NCBI RefSeq assembly: GCF_002111595.1
Contig: NZ_LUTN01000004.1
Location: 124,001 to 188,000, forward strand
Length of the DNA stretch: 64,000 nucleotides
Origin: Lonsdalea britannica
GTDB taxonomy: Bacteria; Pseudomonadota; Gammaproteobacteria; Enterobacterales; Enterobacteriaceae
Reading direction: 5' to 3'
Shown: positions 20,844 to 31,696 of the stretch, piece after piece
Layout of the letters: the number at the start of each line of letters is the position of its first letter
Position numbering within the stretch: position 1 is the first letter of the stretch
Made by a program: the position numbers and the translations under genes
Notes under the pieces: model-generated
The model's database searches: none
Seen by the model: the letters and a program-made list of their open reading frames with translations, nothing else
Told to the model about the DNA's origin: nothing

Positions 20844-21375
20844 ACGAACAGGATGTTATCGCCACATGCGGACTGCCCGCCGTCGGCTTTGGTCGCGCCG
20901 TTGCAGAGGATTTAGCCGCCATGAAAACCGGGCGGAAAGCATCGCTCTACGCCGATCCGTTGGCATGGCTGGTCTATGACGCGGTCGAACTTGCTCTGGA
21001 AGAGGACAGAGAGGCGATTTGCGCCGCCAAGCGCACCGTGGACATATCGCAATCAGCGACCAGTGTACGGCGCATACCCTGAGAGAGATCGGTGCCGTCA
21101 TCGCGTCGGGGCGCATCTCTCCACTGCGCTTCTCCGGCGCCTGTCCTGGGCTGGTCTGCGCCCTTCCGGGCCAATTCCTCGGCTTTAACGGCCCGAGCAT
21201 GGTGCTCTCGATGCCTGCGGAACAAGGACTTCCCGCCGCCGCTGCGATCGCCAAAACCTGGCTCAGTGAACACGCGGCCAGCCATGTGATCGTCACCTGT
21301 CACGAGGCGGACGCCGCCGGACATACGGTCACTAGCGTCATCTTCACCCACCAGGACGAGGGAGGAACTTACTGA
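20840..21375 (+). pseudogene. cfa4: Thiolase-fold protein in Cfa4 position, frameshifted
   Basis: Two frames joined by one missing base near 21048 give about 178 residues. The second half (FSGACPGLVCALPGQF... and SHVIVTCHEADA) resembles the core of a ketosynthase or chain-length-factor domain, but the protein is only half the size of a ketosynthase and lacks its His residues. A Cys occurs in the GACPG turn. Its place between the Cfa3- and Cfa5-like genes, with ATGA and TGATG overlaps at both ends, matches Cfa4, which is thought to act in ring formation of the starter. The role is inferred from synteny only. Confidence 0.65.
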
Positions 21376-22776
21376 TGACGATCAAAAATATGACGCCTGA
21401 GGCGGCGCAACGCTTCTTGGATACGCTGGTGCAGGTGGATCGGTCTGAGGCCGTCCCCAACTTCTCCGAGGTGCTGGATAACATGCAGGATCTGGGGTTA
21501 CAGCCCGGCGAGCCGGTGATGATCACCATCCCAAACAGCATCGAGTTCGTGACCATCGTCTTCGCCCTGCTAACGCTGGGCGCCGTTCCGGTACTGCTGC
21601 CCTCTTCCGCGCCGCCGTCTCGTATTTATCGTATCGCCGCCGTGCTTGGCGCCAATGCGCTGATTTCGCTGAATACCCCCAAGGGACTACCGCAGATCAG
21701 CGCCTACCCGCTGTCTGAACGCATCAAACTCAACTATCTGGACGATTTGAGCGTCCGATACTATCAGCCGGGAGAGGTGATCCTGCTGACGTCCGGCACC
21801 TCCGGCATCTTCAGCGGCTGTCTGTTCAGCCTCGACGCACTGTTACTCAACGGGTTACGCCACGCCGAAGCGATCGGACAAACGGCCGAAGACCGGGTAC
21901 TCATTAATCTGCCCATGTACTACTCCTATGCCTTCGTCGCGCAGTTGCTGACGACGTTTTCACTCGGCGGCACCGCCATTATCGCCGGTCCGCCGTTCAC
22001 GCCTTTGCACTATGAACGGACGATCCGCGACTACCAGATAGCGCAGTCCTCGCTGACACCGCTGATGGTGAATGCCTGGCTGCAATCTGAATCCGGCAAA
22101 CTCCCGTCCCCCTTGCGTCGACTGACCGTCGGCGGCGATGCGCTCGCGCCATCCTCAGTGGAAGCACTCCTGACGCGTAATCCCGGCCTTGAGGTTTACC
22201 TAACCTATGGTCTGACTCAGGCCGGCCCTCGGGTAGCGACGCTGGCCGCCCACCTGGAGTCGCCCGAACGCTACGCCTCAGTCGGCGTACCGATGGAAGG
22301 CGTGAACATTTCATTGAAGAAAGAGCATCCCGACGACACGGTAGGTGAACTGATCGTCGAAACCGCCACAGGGATGAAACAGCGGTTAGGTCAGCACACT
22401 GAAGAAACGGAAACCAACGACGACGGTAAGCGCGTGATCCACACCGGCGATCTGTTCGAGATCGACCACGCAGGCTACCTCTTCTTCCGCCAACGGCAAC
22501 CCAGCTATGTGATGAGCCGGCGGGGAGAAAGTATGCATGAAATCCATCTGCGAAATCGCCGAAACCCTTCCCGGCGTGGTGAGAGCGGAAGCCTGGGTAC
22601 AGAACGGCGACGGCGAGGACGCGGCATTTACGCTCGACGTTTACTGCGAAGATGCGTCGCTGAAGGAAAACGACATTCGACGACAGCTCGGTAGCGTATT
22701 GCTGCGTAGCGAACAGCCGACGCATCTGGTGCTACATCCCGCCTCCAGCACCGGCTGGAGAAAAACAGCGCCCTAA
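21375..22776 (+). pseudogene. cfa5: Acyl-CoA/ACP ligase of the ANL family, Cfa5-like, frameshifted
   Basis: This adenylate-forming ligase has the LTSGTSG phosphate loop, a YGLTQAG motif and TGDLFEID. One extra base near 22521 (or two missing) shifts the frame just before the hinge motif; correcting it restores RGEKV and a small C-terminal domain, about 466 residues in all. That end is short, and the usual catalytic Lys of the last motif (TGK) appears as TGW followed by RK, so the adenylation half-reaction may be weak, or may use the following Lys. The start overlaps the previous stop (TGATG). By position it is Cfa5, thought to activate the starter acid. Confidence 0.78.
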
Positions 22777-22808
22777 CCGGCCCCCGCCTCGACAAAAGGA
22801 TGAGTCAC

Positions 22809-25800
22809 ATGAATTTGATGAATTTACCCCTGATCGTATCAGGCAACTCCCCCGATGCCCTGTCAGCCGCGGCCGACAGTCTGCTGACCGAGGTGAAAAA
22901 GGCCTCTTCCACCCAGGATCTGCACGCCCTTTGCGTCCGGCAACTTTCGCAGACGCATGGGCATCATCGAGGGGCCGTCTTCGCGAAGGATCACAACGAG
23001 GCGGAAAAAGGCCTTACGGCCCTGGTTTTGGGACGCGCCGCGCGCAATGTCATTAAAGGCGTCGCCGACGATCGCTGCCGCCCCGTCTTCGTCTTCCCCG
23101 GACAAGGGCCTCTCTGGCCGGGCATGACGGCGGAACTGATGGAACGTTACCCCGCTTATCGGGAACGTCTTCAGCACTATGCCCAAGCGGTACGCCGGCA
23201 TACCGACTGGGATTTGGCGGCCGCCATCGTCGCCGAAGAACCGTTCACCCGGTTAGTACAAATTCAACCGCTTCAATTCGCACTCGCCTCGGCGCTGGCG
23301 GATGTGTGGCGCTCATTCGGCGTACAAGAAACGGCGGTCGTGGGTCACTCCGTCGGCGAAGCGGCCGCAGCCTACGCCTCCGGCTACCTGAGCAGCGCCG
23401 ATGCCGCCCAGGTCACCTGCCTGTGGGGCAAGACGCTGACCCAGATCGAAGGCCAGGGCGCGATGGTGTCCATCGCCGCATCCGTCGACCGCATAAAACC
23501 GCTGCTGTCGCGTTGGGAAGGTCGGCTCAACATCGCTGCCATCAACAGTCCCCGAAGCGTGACCGCCAGCGGCGATCTCGCCGCCGTGGAGGAGTTGCTC
23601 GACGTCCTCAAGACGGAAGGCCTGTGGGCATGGAAAGTGCCGGGCGGCGAAGTGGCGGGCCACAGCCACCATGTCGACATTTTGCGCGACGCGGTGGTGG
23701 AGCAGGCTCCGAAAGCTTTCACCTCGCCGCGCATTCCCTTTTACTCGTCCGTCCTCGGTGAACCGTTGGCCAATAATCAGATGACGCCTGAATATTGGTT
23801 CAGCATTCTGCGTGAAACCGTCATGTTCGAGAAAAGTTTGCGCGCGATGATTCGTGACGGCTATCGCCTCTTTATCGAAGTCAGCCCTCATCCCGTCCTC
23901 ACGGCGGTCATTGAAGAGCTGCTGCGCGAAGAAGGCGTCGCGGGCGCGGCGATCTCAACGTTGGAGCGCAGGAAAGGGGATGAACAGAGCGTCATCTTCG
24001 CGCTTACACATGCCTACCTCAACGGCGCATCGCTCGACTGGCCAGCCGTCTGCGAACGTTTTTTCCCTGACGTCACACTCACGCCCGACGCTCAGCATGC
24101 GCCCGCACATACCGATGTCGTAGTAGGAGAAACCCTCTCGCGTCCTTCTCCGCAGTCGGATGACATGATCGATAGCGCGGCATTGTTCGACCGCTCCCCG
24201 GCGGAGCAGAGGGAAGCCCTTCTGGAACTCATTGCCGCTAAAACCGAACTGCTGACGGAACAGCGCTTCGTCTCCGAGACGCAGGCCTTCCGCGACATCG
24301 GTTTTACCTCGCTGACCGTGGTGGAACTGGCTCGAGAGCTCTCCTCCGCGACGGGCCTCGAACTGCCCTCCACGCTGGTTTACGACCACCCCACGCCCCG
24401 CGCAGTCGCCGAGCATCTTCGTCAGGCGTTGGGCCTGTCCTCGGGTGAGGACGATCTGGAAGACTACGCGAAGGACGGCCATAACGACGAGCCTATCGCC
24501 ATCATCGGGATCAGCTGCCGTTATCCCGGCGGAGTGAGCGATCCGGAATCCTTGTGGCGTCTCGTCGCCGAAGGCCGCGATGCGGTCGGTGATTACCCGT
24601 CTGACCGCGGCTGGGATACGGCCAATCTTTATAATCCGGAACCGGGCAAACTCGGCAAGATCTCTGCTCGCACCAGCAATTTCCTGTATGGCGCTACTGG
24701 ATTCGATGCCGGTTTCTTCGGTATCTCTCCGCGTGAAGCCGTCACGATCGAGCCGCAGCAGCGCATGCTGCTGGAAGTGTCGTGGGAAGCGATCGAGCGC
24801 GCAGGCATCGATCCATCGACGTTGCACGGCACCCGCACCGGCGTCTTCGCGGGCGTGATGGGCACCGAGTACGGTCCGCACCTCCAGCAGGCCTCGGAAG
24901 ACGTTTCCGGTTATGGCTACATGGGCACTGCCACCTGCGTGGCTTCCGGCCGCGTGGCGTATAGCCTGGGACTGAATGGTCCAGCCGTCACCCTCGATAC
25001 CGCCTGCTCCTCCTCGCTGGTGGCGATCCACACGGCCTGCGAAGCGCTGCGCAGCAACGATTGCAAGCTGGCGCTGGCGGGCGGAGTAACGGTGATGCCC
25101 ACGCCGGGCGTTCTGATCGACTTCTCCCAGCAGCGCGTGCTGGCTCCCGACGGCCGTTGTAAGGCATTTTCGGCATCGGCCGACGGCGTCGGGTTGTCCG
25201 AAGGCGTCGGTATGCTCCTGCTGCAACCGCTGTCGCAGGCGCAGGCCGACGGCCATACGATTTTAGGCATCATCCGCGGCAGCGCCGTCAATCAGGACGG
25301 CGCATCCAACGGACTGACCGCGCCCAACGGCTCGGCGCAGCAGCAGGTCATCCGCCATGCGCTGGCCAATGCCGGATTGCAGCCGGAGGACGTCGACGTC
25401 GTCGAAGCCCACGGCACAGGGACGCGTCTCGGCGATCCGATCGAAGCCAACGCGCTGCTGGCTACCTACGGACAGCGCCCGGCGGAACGCCCTTTACGGC
25501 TGGGGTCGATTAAATCGAACATCGGCCATACGCAGGCCGCCGCCGGGGTGGCCGGGCTGATCAAGATGGTGATGGCCTTTCAACATCAGCAATTGCCCCG
25601 CACGCTGCACGTCACCGCGCCTCAGAGGAGGTCGCCTGGTCGACCGGTTCGGTCGAACTGCTCACTGAAGCGCAGCCCTGGCCCCGCAGCGACGAACGTC
25701 CCCGCCGCGCGGCGATCTCCTCGTTCGGGGTCTCCGGCACTAACGGTCATCTGATCGTCGAGGAGCCGCCATTGGCACCGACCGTGCCGACGGAGCATCC

Positions 25801-28800
25801 CGTCGCGCCCGCCGAGATGATGTGGCCGCTGGCCGCGAAAACAGAGTCCGCGCTGCGCGATCAGGCTGCGCGCCTGCATGAATTGCTCCTGTCCCAGCCT
25901 GAGCTGGATCCGATTGACGTCGGCTACACGCTGGGCGTCTCCCGCAGCCGCTTCCCCTACCGTTCAGCCGTATGGGGCCCGACGCGCGACAGCCTGCTCA
26001 ATGGCCTGTCGGCGCTGGCGGAAGGCGGCGATCATTCGTCGGTGCTCAAAAACACCGTGCCGCCGGCTGGCGCGGGAAAACGTGTCTTTGTCTTTCCGGG
26101 TCAAGGCTCACAGTGGCCGGGCATGGGCATGGAACTCTACGACGCGTTTTCCGTCTATCGCCAGGCCATCGATCAGGTCGCCGAGGCGCTGAAGCCTTAT
26201 ACCGACTGGTCGTTGATCGAGGTCCTGCGGGCGTCGCCGGACGCGCCGACGCTCGAGCGCGTCGATGTCGTGCAACCCGCGCTGTTCGCCGTCATGATCG
26301 CGCTGGCGCGACTGTGGCAGTCTTTTGGCATCGAACCTCATGTCGTGGTCGGGCACTCCCAGGGAGAAATCGCCGCCGCGTACATCGCTGGCGCGCTCAC
26401 TCTGGATGACGCCGTGAAGATTGTCGCCCTGCGCTCCCAGCTAATGCTGACGATGTCCGGCAGCGGTGCCATGGCGATGATCGGCCTGTGTGGGGATGAC
26501 GCGCGGACATTCGTCGAGAAGCTCGACGATACGCTGACGCTCGCCGTCTTTAACAGCCCCAGCGCCACCGTGGTCTCCGGTGGTACTGAAGCGATTGCCC
26601 GTCTCCTGCAACGCTGTAAGAAAGAGGGCATCCGGGCGAAGCGGATCGCCGTTGACGTCGCCGGACACTCGCCGGGCATGGATAAACTGCGTCCGATGCT
26701 GATGTCCTTATTTTCCGCCATAACGCCGCGCCCTACGCGTATCGCCTTCTACAGCACCGTCGAAGGTTATCTCGATGATACCCCGCTTGACGGCTCGCGG
26801 ATGGACGCCAAATACTGGTGCGACAATCTCTGCCATCCCGTCCACTTCGTCGATCGCATCCAGTCGCTGACCCGCGCCGGCGCCATAACGTTCCTCGAGT
26901 GCAGCCCGCATTCCGTCTTGCTGCCGCCGATGGAAGAAACCGTCGATGACGCCGCCGCAGTAATCGGCACAATGAAGAAGAACCAGCCGTCCGTTGCCTG
27001 TCTGACTCAGGCGATGGCGAAGCTTTACGTCAACGGTCACGACATCAACTGGCGCGCCCTGCATCCCGGCGCGCGCGTCGTCGACATCCCTACCTACCCG
27101 TTTGAACACCGCTACTACTGGCTCAATCTGCTTGCCACCGGCGATGTCGCCACGGCGGGCCAGCGAACGGCAGAACACGCGTTGCTCAGCGCCGCTATCG
27201 ACCTGCCGGACGATGAGGGCGTGTTGCTGACCGGCCGTATCGGCCTGTCTACGCACGCGTGGCTGGCGGATCATGCGGCGGCAGGCGTCGTGCTGCTTCC
27301 CGGCACCGCCTATCTGGATATGGTGCGGCACGCCGCGCTCATGGTCGGGTCTCCTCACATTCTTGAGCTGACGCTGCAGTCGCCCCTGATCCTGCCTGAA
27401 CAAGGTAATCTGGACCTGCATCTGCGTGTGGGCGCGGAAGAAGAAGGCCGCCGCACCGTCACGCTACATGCCCGCCCCTCCTCGGAAAACGATGCCGAAC
27501 CAGCGCCCTGGACGCTCCACGCGCAGGCACAGCTGGCCTCGGCGGCACCTTCCGCTTGGCCGACATTCGATACGGAGACTTGGCCGCCAGCCGGTGCCAA
27601 ATCAATAAATCTGGCGCAATTGCGCAGCCGTCTTGTAGACGCAGGCTATGAATACGGCCCGGCCTTTAGCGGGTTGCAGTCAGCGTGGAGAAAGGGCAAC
27701 GATATCTACGTGGATGCGCAACTGCCCGACGAGCTTGCGATCGCCGGCCACATTCTGCACCCGGCGCTGCTGGATGCCGTACTGCATGTCATCGCGTTGC
27801 CCGCAACAGACGACGGCGACGACAAGTTGCGCCTGCCCTTCGCGTTCAGCGACGTTATGCTCCACGACGTTCCGGCACGTCAACTGCGCGCGCGCCTGCG
27901 ATCCACCGCCGCCGATACCCTTGCCATCACCGCCGTTGATGAGACGGGAACACCGGTATTGGCTGTCTCGGCGCTCACCCTGCGGGAAACCACCCGCGAC
28001 CGTCTGCGGCAGTTGCTGAGCGAGCCGCCTCATCACGATCTGCTACGCACGACCTGGAGCCGCCTGCCCGACGCCATCGCCGCCGTACGCACTGCGCCCC
28101 CCGTGACAGACTGGGCGTTGCTGGACACGTCATCCGACGTCACTCAGGCGTTGTCCACGCTATCCGCTTATCCGGATCTATCCGCACTGACGGCAGCGAC
28201 GACGGACACGCCGCCCGACGTCATTATCTGGCCGCTGCCGGTGCCCGAGCATGTCGACGACACGCCCGCCGCCGTGCGCGCGTTGACCGAGGACGTCACC
28301 ACTTTCGTGCAAAGCTGGCTTAACAGCGAGCCGTTATCTCAAAGCACGCTGGTGGTCGTAACGAAACGCGCCGTCTCCACCGACGACCACGCGGCCCCCG
28401 ATCTGATGCAAAGTACGATCTGGGGCCTGCTGCATACGGCCCAGAACGAATACCCCGGACGCATTGTCTTGCTGGATACCGATAGTCCGCTGCATAAGAC
28501 GGAGTGGATTACCGCAGCGCTGGCCAGCGAGCGGTCGCAGTTAGCCGTGCGGGACGAGCAACTTTTCTACCCGATGCTGACCCGCAGCAGCACGGACGAT
28601 CTACTGACGCCGCCGTCCGATGCGCCACTCTGGCGTATGGATATTTCGAACGCGGGACGCATCGACAACCTGATCCTCAAGCCTGCGCCAGAGGCCGCGG
28701 CACCGCTGGCCGCCGGGCAAATCCGCCTGAACGTACGGGCCGCAGGCGTCAACTTTTATGACGTGGTATGCGCGTTGGGACTGATCCCGCCGCAGCATGA

Positions 28801-30919
28801 ATTCGGCACCGAAGCAGCCGGCGTGGTGGCGGAAATCGCCCCAGACGTCGATCGTTTCGCCGTCGGCGACAGGGTCATGGTGATGACGGAAGGCGCTTTC
28901 GGTCCGGTGACGATCGTCGATCAACGCACCGCCGTACCGATGCCAGATACGTGGTCGTTCGCCCAGGCGGCGAGCGTCCCCGTGTCGTTCCTCACCGCCT
29001 ATCATGCGCTCGTCAATCTGGCGGATCTGCGGGCGGGAGATAAAGTCCTCATCCACGCGGCCGCGGGCGGCGTGGGTCAGGCGGCGCTCCAGCTGGCTCG
29101 CCATCTGGGGGCGGAGATCTTTGCGACCGCCCATCCGGACAAGTGGGACATTCTGCGCGGTTTCGATATTCCTGACGACCATATCGCCAGCTCCCGCAAC
29201 CTCGACTTCGCCGAACATTTTCACGCGACTATGGGCGGCAACGGCCTCAACGTCGTGCTGAACTCGCTGACCGGCGAATTCATTGATGCATCCATGGCGT
29301 TGATGGCGGATCAAGGCCGCTTTATCGAAATCGGTAAAACCGATGTTCGCGACGAGCAGCGAGTGAACACCCAATATCCGGGGATCGGCTATCACTATCT
29401 CGAACGCCCCGACAGCAGCCCGGAAGCCACCGCGAAAATGTTGGGCGAGCTGCTGGAACTGATGCGGACCGGCGCGCTGCAACCGCTGCCCGTCACAGCC
29501 TACGGCATCCGCGAAGCCATACCGGCGTTCCGACTGATGCAGCAAGGGCGTCACACCGGAAAGGTCGTACTCACCTTTCCGCATCAGCTCGACCCTGAGG
29601 GGACGGTGCTGGTCACCGGCGGCACCGGGACGCTAGCCGCGATTCTGGCGGAGCATCTGGTCACCACCTATCACGTGCGCCATCTGCTGCTTGCGAGTCG
29701 CGGGGGCGAAACTTCCGCCAACGCGGCGCCGTTGAAGGCACGATTGGAAAGCCTCGGCGCGACGCCGCACATCGTCGCCTGCGACATCGCCAATCCGCTC
29801 GCGCTACGCGCCATGCTGGACGCCATTCCGGCCGAACGTCCGCTGACGGGCGTGTTCCACACGGCCGGGCTGCTGGCGGACTCCACGATGGCAGGGCTGA
29901 CGCCGGAAGCCATCCAAAAAGTCTTCGCGCCCAAGGTCGATGCCGCCTGGCATCTTCATGAGCAAACGCGTCATCACGATCTGGCCGCCTTCGTGCTGTA
30001 CTCCTCTAGCGCCGGTACGCTGGGGAGTCCGGGACAGGCAAACTACGCCGCCGCCAACGTCTTCCTCGACAGTCTGGCGCAACACCGCCACCGTCAGGGC
30101 TTGCCCGCCACCTCGCTTGCCTGGGGCTGGTGGCAACCGGTCACCGGCATGTCCAGCGCACTGAGCGACACCGACAACGCCCGAATCGCCCGCACCGGTT
30201 TTGCGCCGATTACGCCCGAACACGGCAACGCGCTGGTCGATGCGGCGCTGGATCTGCCGTATGCCGCGCTGGCCGCCGTACCGCTCAATCTACAAACCCT
30301 GCGCAACAACAGCCGTTCCGGCACGTTGCATCCGCTGCTGGAGCGTCTGGCCGGTCTGAGCGCCACACGTCGGTCCCGCGCCACGGCTGATGGCCCAGAT
30401 CTGCGCAAAGAGCTCGCCGCCCTGGAGTCGGGCGCGCGTCTCAAGTATCTGCAATCCGCTATCGCGAAAAGTATCGCGGCCATTCTCGGCAAGGAGGACG
30501 CGACGCACATCGCGTTGGATGTCTCGTTCAAGGAAAGCGGACTGGACTCCCTGCTGGCGTTGGAGCTGCGCAACCGTCTGACGGCGGCTAGCGGTCTGCG
30601 GCTTCCCGCCACGCTGACCTACGACTATCCGACGCCCGAAGCACTCGCCGCCTTCCTGGGCGAACAGTTGCTCCCCGAAGTGGACGAGGCCCCGACGCCC
30701 GACGCCGCCGGAGACGACGACGAGCGGATCAGAGAGGCGATCAACGCCATCCCTATCGCACGACTGCGCAGCAGCGATTTGCTTGATGCGCTATTAAGGC
30801 TCGCTCATGACGACGAACCGCCCGCCGAACACGGTCACCCGGACAGCCCCGATGAGGACATCAGGTCGGCCAGTATTGACGAGCTGGTCGCCATGGCGCT
30901 GAACCCCGAGGAGGATTAA
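22809..30919 (+). pseudogene. cfa6: Modular type I polyketide synthase, Cfa6-like, one frameshift
   Basis: One missing base near 25622 splits what is otherwise a single protein of about 2703 residues. Domain order: loading AT (Ser181 in GHSVGE), ACP (Ser501 in GFTSL), KS (Cys733 in DTACSSS, His in EAHGTGT and NIGHTQ), AT (Ser1184 in GHSQGE), DH (His1489 in HAAAGVVLLP; Asp in HPALLDA), ER (AAGGVGQ near 2087), KR (GGTGT, Tyr2413 in YAAAN) and ACP (Ser2581 in GLDSL). All catalytic residues seen are intact. The start at 22809 has AAAGGA at good spacing; an ATG at 22800 does not. The C-terminal tail (acidic, ending DELVAMALNPEED) resembles a PKS docking segment. This is the layout recalled for Cfa6. 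No thioesterase domain is present and no second PKS follows. Confidence 0.9.
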
Positions 30920-30960
30920 ACCCTCAGGGAAAACGAAGACGTGCGGCAATAACCTCAGGC

Positions 30961-30991
30961 GCGACCTCGCCGTTAACCGCGGCGAGGTCGC
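30961..30991 (+). terminator. Strong intercistronic hairpin after the PKS gene
   Basis: A perfect 12-bp stem (GCGACCTCGCCG and its complement) with a 7-base loop lies 41 bases after the PKS stop. There is no T-run, so it may attenuate transcription or protect the mRNA rather than fully terminate. It separates the PKS genes from the thioesterase and reductase genes. Confidence 0.5.
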
Positions 30992-31099
30992 TAAATAGGC
31001 TCAATTACGGGAAGGCATCGTCATGGTGAAGCCGTCATGGGTAGGCGGCGCTTATGACCACAAAGATGTCCTCTGACGTACCACTCAGAGAGAGGATGA

Positions 31100-31540
31100 A
31101 TGGTGACCGCTCAAGGTTTACAGGTGTTTAACGATTCGCCGTTGTTCAAAGCGCTAGGGTTTCGCGTCATCGACTGCGATGAGCAACATCTCGTGTTGGA
31201 AGTCGGTGACAACAACCCCTGCCATCAGGGTGGGTTCGGTACTTTAAAGACGGTCGGTATCAACGGAGCCGTCATCAGCGCGGCGCTGGAGTGCGCCATC
31301 GGTCTGTGCGGATTTCACTCCTTCGGCGGTAGACCGGCAGGTGTGGTAGAGCTTTCGGTGAAGATGCTGCGGGTCATCCGGAAAAAACCCTGCCGCATCG
31401 ATGCCGTAATCGACAAAAAGAGTCGTGATATCGCTTTTGTCTCGGCCGTGTTGTACAGCGCGCACGGGGGAAAATGCGCCACCGCGACCGGGATAGTTAT
31501 GACCAGTCAGCGCGAAGAGAGCGTGAGCGAAGGCCAGTAA
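31100..31540 (+). CDS. PaaI-type hotdog thioesterase
   Basis: This 146-residue hotdog-fold protein resembles the PaaI/YbgC-like acyl-CoA thioesterases. The segment NPCHQGGFGTLKTVGINGAV is the active-site loop and start of the central helix. It lies between the PKS and the crotonyl-CoA carboxylase/reductase. Coronafacic acid clusters use an alpha/beta-hydrolase type II thioesterase (Cfa9) and a thioesterase domain at the end of Cfa7; both are absent here, so this enzyme is the only candidate for product release or proofreading (inference). The ribosome site is GAGAGG. The gene is intact. Confidence 0.72.
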   Translation: MVTAQGLQVFNDSPLFKALGFRVIDCDEQHLVLEVGDNNPCHQGGFGTLKTVGINGAVISAALECAIGLCGFHSFGGRPAGVVELSVKMLRVIRKKPCRIDAVIDKKSRDIAFVSAVLYSAHGGKCATATGIVMTSQREESVSEGQ

Positions 31541-31696
31541 CCCTCCCGCGCGGACATCACGGGTCACTGAAATGCACCAATAGGAACAATATCGTCCAAC
31601 GGACTGTCCGCAAGGCGCTCACGCGACAGACGCGAGCCGGCCGACAATGCCTGCCGTGCAGGGCAGCCGTAGAGCAGTCAACAGGGAGTGAAGAAA

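Noticed and set aside
23955-25256. A 433-codon open frame on the minus strand
   Set aside because: It lies fully antisense to the AT, ACP and KS domains of the PKS, whose catalytic motifs are intact; the composition (many His, Arg, Gly) is that of a shadow frame.
28601-29584. A 327-codon minus-strand frame
   Set aside because: Antisense to the enoyl reductase region of the PKS; no ribosome site or family similarity.
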